From: Bacteroidota bacterium
GTDB taxonomy: Bacteria > Bacteroidota > Bacteroidia > Chitinophagales > Chitinophagaceae
Direction of reading: 5' to 3'
NCBI GenBank assembly: GCA_028875955.1
Contig: JAGWTX010000210.1
Span: forward strand, 1-5,096
DNA: 5,096 bases
The translations under genes were made by a program, and so were the position numbers. Under the pieces are notes generated by a model. The model saw nothing but the letters and a program-made list of their open reading frames with translations. It searched no databases and was not told where the DNA came from. Below, in pieces: positions 1-5,056 of this stretch. Every line of letters starts with the position of its first letter. Positions within the stretch are counted from its first letter, which is position 1.

Positions 1-50
1 GCCTTTATTTACGGCAAATTTAATCTAATTTTCCGAATGTCCTTTTTTTG

Positions 51-58
51 TAACTTTG
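51..58 (+). promoter_or_regulatory. Bacteroidota-type -7 promoter element (TAACTTTG)
   Basis: TAACTTTG matches the TAnnTTTG -7 consensus used by the primary sigma factor of Bacteroidota. A T-rich TTTT at 29-32 lies 18 bases upstream, where the -33 element (consensus TTTG/TTG) would be, but it is a weak match. Transcription would start a few bases after the motif, at about 62-66, which is at the start codon of the membrane-protein gene at 66. The gene therefore appears to have its own promoter and almost no 5' leader. Confidence 0.55.
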
Positions 59-65
59 CGGGACT

Positions 66-1061
66 ATGAACTGGAAAAAACTCCTGAAGGTGGTACTTTT
101 TGCCTCAATTGCCCTGGTGCTGCTGTACTTTTCTTTCAGGGGCATCCACTGGAATGATTTTCTGGAAGGCCTGCGTTCGGCCGATTATTTCTGGATACTG
201 ATGTCTGTTCTGGTGGGCGCGTTTTCTTTCTATATCCGGGCCGCCCGCTGGAGGATCATCCTGCTGAGCCTGGGAAAACCCGTCAGGAGAATCGACACCT
301 TTAACGGTGTAGGCATGGCGTACCTGACCAATTTTGCCATCCCCAGGGCAGGGGAAGTGGCCCGTTGCGGGGTGGTGTCACAACGCTCGGGACTGGGTTT
401 TGACAAAGTCCTGGGGACTGTTGTCCTGGAAAGGACGTTCGATCTGCTGTGCCTGGTGGTCATCACGGTGGCTGTAGCCTTCCTGCGCATGGATGTTTTC
501 GGGAATTTTATGATCACCCAAATCTGGGATCCTTTTATACATCGCACGGGCGGGTCGACAATGCTGGCCTTGCTGCTGGCCGCGGGCATCCCGCTGGTCC
601 TGCTGGCCGCGGGATTCCTGTTCCGCAAACAGCTGGGAAAACTCAGGGTCACAGCCCGGGTGGTGAATTTTTTCAGGGGCATATGGAAAGGCCTGGTACA
701 GGGAATGCGTATGCCCCGCAAGGGTTATTTTTTCTTCCTGACCTTACTGATGTGGTTTCTGTACGTATGCACCAGCTATTGCACCATCCTGGCTACACCC
801 CTGAGGGATCAGCTGAACTTGACAGATGCCCTTTTCCTTATGGTTGTGGGCAGTTTCGGATGGGTCGTTCCTGTCCAGGGAGGCATCGGTGCCTTTCATT
901 TTATTGTAACACTGGCGTTGGTGGCGGTTTACGGCCTTACCCAGACCAGCGGGATGGTATTTGCCACCATAAGTCACGAATCCCAGGCTTTTACCATGTT
1001 GCTGACCGGGTTGTTCGCTGTAATCTATATGGGCGTGACCAGTAAAAAAAACAAAACCTAA
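66..1061 (+). CDS. Lysylphosphatidylglycerol synthase transmembrane / flippase-like integral membrane protein (UPF0104 family)
   Basis: 331-residue inner-membrane protein of the family that includes the membrane half of MprF and many stand-alone proteins of unknown substrate (PF03706 / TIGR00374 type). What is seen: hydrophobic segments at about residues 8-22, 42-58, 115-140, 166-186, 221-243, 254-270, 276-290 and 303-323; the family signature P-R-A-G-E-V-A-R at 93-100; L-E-R-T-F-D at 121-126; and the glycine-rich V-Q-G-G-I-G-A-F-H at 270-278. The N-terminus (a short basic stretch, a helix, then F-R-G-I-x-W) is typical of the family, which supports the start at 66. Length is normal, and the stop is followed by a second in-frame TAA. 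No soluble lysyl-transferase domain is present, so aminoacylation of lipid is not implied; transport or flipping of a lipid or polyprenyl-linked substrate is the family-based inference. No operon partner is visible in the 65 bases upstream. It is the only resident, non-mobile gene in the window. Confidence 0.9.
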   Translation: MNWKKLLKVVLFASIALVLLYFSFRGIHWNDFLEGLRSADYFWILMSVLVGAFSFYIRAARWRIILLSLGKPVRRIDTFNGVGMAYLTNFAIPRAGEVARCGVVSQRSGLGFDKVLGTVVLERTFDLLCLVVITVAVAFLRMDVFGNFMITQIWDPFIHRTGGSTMLALLLAAGIPLVLLAAGFLFRKQLGKLRVTARVVNFFRGIWKGLVQGMRMPRKGYFFFLTLLMWFLYVCTSYCTILATPLRDQLNLTDALFLMVVGSFGWVVPVQGGIGAFHFIVTLALVAVYGLTQTSGMVFATISHESQAFTMLLTGLFAVIYMGVTSKKNKT

Positions 1062-1078
1062 TAAATAGGAATATGAGC

Positions 1079-1091
1079 GGCGTGCAACGCC
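1079..1091. other. Short GC-rich hairpin after the flippase gene
   Basis: GGCGT (1079-1083) and ACGCC (1087-1091) form a perfect 5-bp stem with a GCA loop, 18 bases after the flippase stop codon. No T-run follows on the + strand, so it is not a standard intrinsic terminator. It could help end or stabilise the flippase transcript, or be part of the end region of the mobile element. Confidence 0.35.
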
Positions 1092-1092
1092 C

Positions 1093-1134
1093 AGCGATTA
1101 TTCCCGGTTGAACTACATCTGCGGGATAGTCGCT
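1093..1134. other. Imperfect 13-bp stem-loop, candidate oriIS-type end of the IS91-like element
   Basis: The left arm 1093-1106 (AGCGATTATTCCCG) pairs with the right arm 1122-1134 (CGGGATAGTCGCT): twelve Watson-Crick pairs, one G-T pair (1098/1129) and one unpaired T at 1102. The 15-base loop (1107-1121) contains GTTGAAC. IS91-family elements carry hairpins near both ends, and their origin end lies beyond the 3' end of the transposase gene next to a GAAC or CAAG target. This structure lies downstream of the - strand transposase and contains GAAC/GTTC, so it is a reasonable candidate. The assignment is inference; it could also be a recombination site for the tyrosine recombinase or a transcript-end hairpin. 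Confidence 0.4.
1107..1122 (+). repeat. Left arm of a 16-bp inverted repeat flanking the IS91-type unit
   Basis: GTTGAACTACATCTGC on the + strand matches, at 14 of 16 positions, GTTGAACTAAATCCGC read on the - strand from 3526 to 3511. The two copies face each other across the recombinase-transposase unit. Each contains GAAC at the same position. GGGATAG (1123-1129) and GCGGATAG (3506-3499 on the - strand) follow the two copies at different spacing and may extend the similarity. Confidence 0.5.
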
Positions 1135-1309
1135 ATGCACTTAAAGAAGGTTTTTATTGTATCTTAGAGATCGAATGGGCAGGAAACAGCCCGACGTTCA
1201 TTGACATGATGCAAGTTTTTGTGCTTTCTCCAGGTCATTGTACAGGACCAAGTAGCATTTGGGAGCCAGTTTTCGGCTTTTCTGCTCGCCGCCGGGCATA
1301 GTTTTCCCG

Positions 1310-1328
1310 TTTGCGTCCAAAACGCAAA
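1310..1328. other. Perfect 7-bp hairpin just past the transposase gene
   Basis: TTTGCGT (1310-1316) and ACGCAAA (1322-1328) pair perfectly around a 5-base loop. The structure starts 13 bases after the transposase stop on the - strand. On that strand it is followed by CGGGAAAAC rather than a T-run, so a classical intrinsic terminator is unlikely. It may be a 3'-end stabilising hairpin or part of the subterminal structure of the element. Confidence 0.4.
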
Positions 1329-1340
1329 ATGAGTTGTTGC

Positions 1341-2513
1341 TTAGGAACAGGCCGTTGGTTTGTAGAAACAGCCCCGTGCTGGTGAACGTATTCGGGGCAG
1401 TTCCCTGATGGTTACCATCCTTCCGGTTTTGCACACCGGGCAAAGGCATGGATTTATGCCGGTAAGCCGGGCAAACCGTTCCACATTGGTTTCGGTCGGT
1501 TGTTGCTTTTTGATAAGCGTGTCGATTCCAGGCTTCACTTGGGGAACAAACTGCAGCTCAAGGTGTCGTTTTACGGTATGGTTGTAAATACCAAAGCGCC
1601 GGATCTTGACAAACCGTCGGGGCAGGATGTGCAGGGTAAACCGTCGCAGGAATTCGACCCCACCGAGTGTAACAGGCTTTTTAACAGCCCTGTCACGATA
1701 ATCTTTTGCAATAAAGGTTACTTTACCGCCGGCAATATTCAGGATGCGTTGGTTGGTAATGGCTACCCGATGGGTATATTGTCCCAGGTATTTTATTACG
1801 TGCTCAGCGTTTGCCAGCGAAGGTTCGCAATAAACAACCCATTTTGTTTGGTAAGCCTGCTGTATTTGGTTGTTAAAAAGGGAAAGTTCGTTTTGTTTAC
1901 GTAAGGCCCGTTTGAGGCTGTCGAGAAACTTTCCTTTAAAAGCACTGCTTAGTTGATGTACCGGATAAAGGTAAGTACCCGAATGGTCGATGTTTTTCCA
2001 TTTCCCGTCCAAAGCATAACCGGCAGCGGGCACAAGGCAATGGATGTGCGGATGAAGTGAGAGGTTCTGTCCCCAGGAATGGATTACAGCAACCGCTCCG
2101 GTTTCAACACCAAAATGCGAGTATCCAAATGAGCGAAGCGTATTCCAAACCGCAGCAAAAAGCAGGTCGTAATACCTCCTTTGGTTGTGCAGGCAAATGG
2201 CGTTCAAGTGGTGCGGAACGGTAAACACCAGGTGGTAATGTTTCACTGGCAAGGTGGCACGCACCAAATCATCAATCCAGAAAGCCTGTTTTGCCGCCTG
2301 GCATTTGGGACAGTGGCGGTCGCCGCAACTGTTGTAACTGTAACGCACGATTCCGCAGTTTTCACAGGCTTCTTCGTGACCGCCCAAAGCGGCAGTACGG
2401 CAAACAACTATTTTTCCCAGCACTTTCAGTTGCAACGGAGTAAGCTCTGTTTTATCAGCCAGCTCAGCGCCGAAGAAACGAACCACATCGGCCAGTTCAA
2501 AGGTTGTCCTCAT
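1341..2513 (-). CDS. IS91-family transposase (HUH, two-tyrosine rolling-circle type)
   Basis: 390-residue single-strand DNA transposase expected to nick at the element's origin end, form a 5'-phosphotyrosine link and move the element by rolling-circle-like transfer. Seen in order: an N-terminal cysteine-rich zinc-binding domain (C50, C53, C63, C68, C71); the HUH metal-binding motif H-P-H-I-H at 154-158; and the catalytic region Y-L-G-Q-Y-T-H-R-V-A-I from 242, with two tyrosines four residues apart (Y242, Y246) as in IS91 itself. A second cysteine cluster lies near the C-terminus (C356, C358, C361), followed by the family phrase P-R-I-R-S-P. Length is normal and there are no internal stops. 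The ATG at 2513 overlaps the stop of the upstream recombinase as ATGA, so translation is probably coupled and both proteins come from one message. Annotation as an intact, possibly active transposase is secure; activity is inferred. Confidence 0.93.
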   Translation of the reverse strand: MRTTFELADVVRFFGAELADKTELTPLQLKVLGKIVVCRTAALGGHEEACENCGIVRYSYNSCGDRHCPKCQAAKQAFWIDDLVRATLPVKHYHLVFTVPHHLNAICLHNQRRYYDLLFAAVWNTLRSFGYSHFGVETGAVAVIHSWGQNLSLHPHIHCLVPAAGYALDGKWKNIDHSGTYLYPVHQLSSAFKGKFLDSLKRALRKQNELSLFNNQIQQAYQTKWVVYCEPSLANAEHVIKYLGQYTHRVAITNQRILNIAGGKVTFIAKDYRDRAVKKPVTLGGVEFLRRFTLHILPRRFVKIRRFGIYNHTVKRHLELQFVPQVKPGIDTLIKKQQPTETNVERFARLTGINPCLCPVCKTGRMVTIRELPRIRSPARGCFYKPTACS

Positions 2514-3436
2514 TTTCCAATGAACTGCTTCTTTTTCTTCGGAAAGTCATAAAGCGTGTCCAGCGGGCTGTGAGGTTTAATCAGCGGGCATTGGGCCACA
2601 TGCAGGTAGATCATGGTGGTGGTAATTTCGGCATGGCCAAGCAGTTCCTTCAGGGTGACAATGTTCAAGCCTTGTTCCAAAAGGTGGGTCGCATACGAAT
2701 GGCGCAGTGAATGCAGATTTACATCCTTTGTAATGGAAGTCTTTTTCAGGTTTTCGCGCATGACCCAGGACAGGCCCCGGACGCTGTAACGACCGTCAGG
2801 TTCTTTGCCGTTAAACAGCCAGATGTGGGGGTTTTCGGCTTTCAGGTACTTTTTCAAACCGACGGCCATGCTGTCGGCCAATGGCACGATGCGATCCTTT
2901 TTGTACTTGCTCTGGCGGATGTGAATGGTCCGACGTTCAAAATCCACATCGGAGATTTTCAGGTTGATTACTTCCTGACCACGTAAACCGGCCGAATAAA
3001 TCAGCGTGAGCACCACTCGTTGTTTTAGGAGTGTTGGCGCGGCAAAAAGCTCTTTAAGCTCGTGATGGTTCAGGATGACCGGCAGTTTGGTGTCTTTTTT
3101 CAGTGATGGCAGGGCGATGGCATTTTTGTTCATCCCCAGCAGGCGGTAATAGTAACGCAGCCCGTACACCATGTGTTTAAAACTGCTGCGCGAGGGCGAT
3201 CGCGGATCCAAGGCCAAAGCAGCCAGGTATTCATTGATCTCTTCGGGATCGATTTGTTCGGGCAATTTCCTGAAATGGACTACAAAAAGGGCAATACGGC
3301 GGATGTAATTATTTAATGTACTTCCACTCTGTCCGCGTAAAGTAACCTGTTGCTCCAGCTTACGGACAACCTTTTCAAACTCAGGAACAAGCACAACTGC
3401 CTGCTCAACCATAGTAAAACCAGATTTCTTTCTCAT
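2510..3436 (-). CDS. Tyrosine-type site-specific recombinase / integrase of the IS91-like element
   Basis: 308-residue phage-integrase-family recombinase. The N-terminal part (about 15-105) is the SAM-like core-binding domain; the catalytic domain follows from about 120. All active-site residues can be read: R152 in S-A-G-L-R-G-Q-E-V, a lysine in the beta-hairpin S-K-Y-K-K-D-R (K177 or K179), H242-S-L-R245 in H-S-L-R-H-S-Y-A-T-H, H268 in L-L-G-H-A-E, and the nucleophile Y277 in M-I-Y-L-H-V. The lysine-rich tail after about 299 is followed by the TGA that overlaps the transposase start. The start at 3436 is the first ATG after a stop-containing leader; M9 is an alternative. No Shine-Dalgarno is seen. 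Family knowledge: some IS91-like elements carry such a recombinase just upstream of the transposase. Its job there, perhaps resolving dimers or circular intermediates, is not established. It is not near a tRNA gene and has no excisionase partner, which argues against a prophage or classical island integrase. Confidence 0.92.
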   Translation of the reverse strand: MRKKSGFTMVEQAVVLVPEFEKVVRKLEQQVTLRGQSGSTLNNYIRRIALFVVHFRKLPEQIDPEEINEYLAALALDPRSPSRSSFKHMVYGLRYYYRLLGMNKNAIALPSLKKDTKLPVILNHHELKELFAAPTLLKQRVVLTLIYSAGLRGQEVINLKISDVDFERRTIHIRQSKYKKDRIVPLADSMAVGLKKYLKAENPHIWLFNGKEPDGRYSVRGLSWVMRENLKKTSITKDVNLHSLRHSYATHLLEQGLNIVTLKELLGHAEITTTMIYLHVAQCPLIKPHSPLDTLYDFPKKKKQFIGK

Positions 3437-3490
3437 ATTCAGAAATTTTAGTGATGAATAATCTCCGAGTATAGAAAGAATCGCGTAATT
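3437..3490 (-). promoter_or_regulatory. Leader region expected to drive the recombinase-transposase operon
   Basis: These 54 bases plus the hairpin next to them are the only upstream space for the two-gene unit, so its promoter should lie here. The stretch is AT-rich, but I see no clear TAnnTTTG element and no Shine-Dalgarno sequence. Expression could also come from readthrough of istA, which runs in the same direction directly upstream. Confidence 0.25.
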
Positions 3491-4900
3491 TTAAACAGCT
3501 ATCCGCGAAGGCGGATTTAGTTCAACACAGAACTCAAGTGCAACTTCTGCTTCCTGCCTGCCACACTTTTCTGCACATGTAAGAACAGTTGAAAATTGAT
3601 CACGAACATACCGAGGGTATAGCCTGTTGATGTTCTCAATAAAAACATCAATATCAGGATTATAAAGAAAGAACTCCCTGAGATTTGTACGCATAGCATC
3701 GAGCTTGATTGAAGTATTCCTGCGGTGATTGTTATTTACGACATTGTTTCCTACTCCGGCAGGAATGGGGTGAGATGTGATTGTAACTCCATTTTCATCC
3801 TTGATGATAAGAGTGTTATCGCTTTCGGTCAAAAAGACCTTACTGTCATCGTTTTTGTAGGTTCCAAAGGGAACTGAGTAAATGTTACCACGATACTTTA
3901 CAATATTTGTCTTGAGCACTTTATGTCCACACTCTTTTGCTACGCTGAACAATGGGACCCAGCTTTGTAGAAAAGGCCTCTCCAGAGCCCATTGCTCTTG
4001 AGGAACCTTACGAGTAGTATTGTGAACCATCGCATTACCGGTACGGGCCAGCCAGGAAAGGGCCTGATCGTTTAATATCTCATTGTTTATGTATGTCCTC
4101 TGGAAAAGAAAGTTCTGTTTTACATATTTTACGGTATTTTCTACCTTACCTTTGCTTTCAGGATCTCCGGGTCTGCAAAAGACTACTTTAAATGGGCGAC
4201 TGGCCTGATAACGATCAAAAATATCGGTCATTATATAATCTCCTTTATTTTCACGATGGAGGAATACAGAGTCCTGATCATAAATTATTTCCTTGGGAAT
4301 ACCTTGAAAAAACTCAAAAGCCTTCTCATGTGCCTCAGCTGCACTCTGTGAAGTGAATGGAGTGTTACGAAAAACAACAAACTTTTGACGGCTGTAACAA
4401 AGAAGCATTATAAAAAAATAAACCTTTACCCAGATGCCAGTGCTTGTGCGGAGCTTCTTCTCTCCAAAATCAACCTGAGCCTGTTCCCCGGGAGGAAGAT
4501 CTGGAACAGCGGAATACTGTCTCTCTGAACAACTTACTTTTGGGATGCCGTTTTCATTGCGGATCATCATTACAAAGTTGTACACTGTTTTAGGATCAAC
4601 CTTGGGAAAAGAAGGGAATTGCTCTTTAAGTTTATCGTGCATGACAGCAGATGGAGTGTCTTCATACTTAGATAAATAATCCTTGACATAGTCCCTATAT
4701 GGCTCTAAAAGACAGGGTCTAACCCTTTCTTTCTCCATATAAATATCAAACTCTGTTTCTGACAGATCAAGATATTTTTTTACTGTACGAAAGTTCAGTG
4801 AAAGATAGTCCGCTATCCTTTGAATGGAAAAACCCTCAGTGTTACGAAGCCTGTGAATCTCGTGATACATAATGATAAGTGATTTTGTTTTTGAGTCCAT
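3491..4900 (-). CDS. istA: IS21-family transposase IstA, C-terminally truncated by the IS91-type insertion
   Basis: 469-residue DDE transposase. An N-terminal helix-turn-helix (about 21-45, F-S-I-Q-R-I-A-D-Y-L then F-R-T-V-K-K-Y-L) should bind the terminal repeats. An integrase-type catalytic core follows: D144 in Q-V-D-F-G-E, D208 in I-I-Y-D-Q-D, and E254 in K-G-K-V-E-N-T-V-K-Y-V-K-Q-N-F, the last being a strong IS21 signature. A beta-rich C-terminal domain (about 330-380) is present. The start at 4900 is preceded by AGGA five bases upstream. Similarity appears to stop after C-V-E-L-N (458-462); the last seven codons and the TAA come from the adjacent hairpin sequence. IS21 normally needs the ATPase IstB, encoded immediately downstream, but no istB is present, so the element should not move by itself. 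The coding sequence looks AT-richer than the flippase gene, consistent with separate origin. Catalytic residues are intact, so a partly functional protein is possible. Confidence 0.88.
   Translation of the reverse strand: MDSKTKSLIIMYHEIHRLRNTEGFSIQRIADYLSLNFRTVKKYLDLSETEFDIYMEKERVRPCLLEPYRDYVKDYLSKYEDTPSAVMHDKLKEQFPSFPKVDPKTVYNFVMMIRNENGIPKVSCSERQYSAVPDLPPGEQAQVDFGEKKLRTSTGIWVKVYFFIMLLCYSRQKFVVFRNTPFTSQSAAEAHEKAFEFFQGIPKEIIYDQDSVFLHRENKGDYIMTDIFDRYQASRPFKVVFCRPGDPESKGKVENTVKYVKQNFLFQRTYINNEILNDQALSWLARTGNAMVHNTTRKVPQEQWALERPFLQSWVPLFSVAKECGHKVLKTNIVKYRGNIYSVPFGTYKNDDSKVFLTESDNTLIIKDENGVTITSHPIPAGVGNNVVNNNHRRNTSIKLDAMRTNLREFFLYNPDIDVFIENINRLYPRYVRDQFSTVLTCAEKCGRQEAEVALEFCVELNPPSRIAV
3501..3516. 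other. Perfect 6-bp hairpin at the IS91/IS21 junction, candidate terIS-type end
   Basis: ATCCGC (3501-3506) and GCGGAT (3511-3516) pair around a 4-base loop. The hairpin lies just inside the GAAC (read on the - strand, 3523-3520) at which istA loses family resemblance. It is upstream of the recombinase-transposase operon, the side where the terminating end of IS91-family elements is found. It also sits in the last codons of the truncated istA and could weakly attenuate istA transcripts. Confidence 0.45.
3511..3526 (-). repeat. Right arm of the 16-bp inverted repeat flanking the IS91-type unit
   Basis: Read on the - strand from 3526 this is GTTGAACTAAATCCGC, matching 14 of 16 positions of the copy at 1107-1122 in the opposite orientation. 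GAAC occupies 3523-3520. The outer seven bases fall inside the istA codons for V459, E460 and L461, so part of the match may be pre-existing target sequence rather than element end. Confidence 0.5.
3520..3523 (-). other. GAAC target tetranucleotide at the junction of IS91-type unit and istA
   Basis: GAAC on the - strand (GTTC on the + strand) lies exactly between the recognisable istA sequence and the hairpin of the IS91-type unit. GAAC and CAAG are the known insertion targets of IS91, which supports placing the insertion junction here. Four bases are weak evidence alone; the weight comes from the coincidence with the end of IstA similarity. Confidence 0.4.
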
Positions 4901-4905
4901 CGCAA

Positions 4906-4910
4906 TCCTG
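4906..4910 (-). promoter_or_regulatory. Ribosome binding site of istA (CAGGA)
   Basis: On the - strand CAGGA lies five bases before the ATG at 4900. It is the only acceptable Shine-Dalgarno-like sequence near a start in this window and supports M1 over the in-frame M11 of IstA. Confidence 0.45.
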
Positions 4911-4962
4911 TTTTTTATTTATGATGCAATGTAACCCTTGGTTAATAATATTTATACTTATC

Positions 4963-5048
4963 ACTGTATTCTTGTTCCCATTTTTACTGTATTCTTGTTC
5001 CCGATTTTGCTGTACCACCATTCCCATTTTCACTGTATTTTTGGTTCC
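4963..5048 (-). repeat. IS21 terminal multiple repeats: four units at an exact 23-bp period
   Basis: Units start at 4963, 4986, 5009 and 5032, each 23 bases apart. Units at 4963-4979 and 4986-5002 are identical (ACTGTATTCTTGTTCCC). The unit at 5009 keeps CTGTA and TTCCC but differs in the middle. The outermost, at 5032, reads ACTGTATTTTTGGTTCC. IS21-family elements carry such multiple repeats at their ends as transposase binding sites, so this marks the element terminus upstream of istA. The spacing, about two helical turns, places all sites on one face of the DNA. The istA promoter should lie between the innermost unit and the start at 4900, so IstA binding could affect its own expression; that is inference. 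Confidence 0.85.
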
Positions 5049-5056
5049 TGGTAACA

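Larger units (their letters stand above)
1062..1340. other. Hairpin-rich non-coding stretch between the flippase gene and the IS91-type transposase
   Basis: 279 bases with no convincing gene on either strand. It begins just after the flippase stop codons and ends at the last codon of the - strand transposase. It holds three inverted repeats (1079-1091, 1093-1134, 1310-1328) and one arm of an inverted repeat shared with the far side of the IS91-type unit (1107-1122). The boundary between resident DNA and mobile element must lie in here. A tiny + frame starting at ATG 1073 ends after 12 codons, and the neighbouring + frame is open from 1077 to 1298 without a usable start, so a truncated remnant is possible but unproven. 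Confidence 0.5.
1114..3519 (-). mobile_element. IS91-family-like element carrying a tyrosine recombinase gene (approximate limits)
   Basis: The unit consists of a tyrosine recombinase and an IS91-type HUH transposase, both on the - strand and overlapping by 4 bases. The limits are set just inside GAAC on each side of the inverted repeat (1107-1122 and 3511-3526). The right limit is well supported because the istA reading frame of the IS21 element loses family resemblance exactly there. The left limit is weaker; the true end could be anywhere from about 1062 to 1310. IS91-family elements move by a single-strand, rolling-circle-like mechanism, usually make no target duplication, and insert beside GAAC or CAAG. 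None of the window contradicts this. Both genes look intact, so the element may still be active. Confidence 0.5.
3520..5056 (-). mobile_element. Partial IS21-family element (one end plus truncated istA)
   Basis: Includes the terminal repeat region, the istA leader and most of istA. The outer end is placed at a TG dinucleotide on the - strand (TGTTACC, 5056-5050), since IS21-family elements begin with 5'-TG; TG at 5062 or 5064 would fit nearly as well. The inner limit is the GAAC junction with the IS91-type unit. istB and the other terminus are missing, so this is a remnant that cannot transpose on its own unless a related element supplies functions and a second end. Confidence 0.7.

Noticed and set aside
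230..721. 163-codon open frame on the - strand inside the flippase gene
   Set aside because: It is antisense to a well-supported membrane-protein gene and its translation is arginine/serine/threonine-rich with no family features.
449..1045. 198-codon open frame on the + strand, other frame, inside the flippase gene
   Set aside because: Overlaps the real gene fully; its glycine/proline/histidine-rich translation is typical of an out-of-frame reading.
1079..1091. Intrinsic terminator of the flippase gene
   Set aside because: Stem is only 5 bp and no T-run follows; listed only as a hairpin.
1107..1113. Integron attC site or gene-cassette array
   Set aside because: GTTGAAC fits the GTTRRRY core, but there is no second paired core in the right arrangement, no cassette gene and the recombinase lacks obvious integron-integrase features.
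1198..1449. 83-codon open frame on the - strand overlapping the transposase C-terminus
   Set aside because: Starts inside the transposase in another frame and shows no recognisable domain; a frameshifted transposase tail was considered, but the annotated frame already reaches the usual P-R-I-R-S-P ending.
1500..1904. 134-codon + strand open frame opposite the IS91-type transposase
   Set aside because: Antisense shadow of a gene with intact catalytic motifs; no domain seen. The + frames at 2181-2552, 2504-2710 and 2711-2986 are rejected for the same reason.
2510..3436. Prophage or integrative-element integrase
   Set aside because: No tRNA gene, excisionase, phage or conjugation genes nearby, and it overlaps the IS91-type transposase gene, so it belongs to that element.
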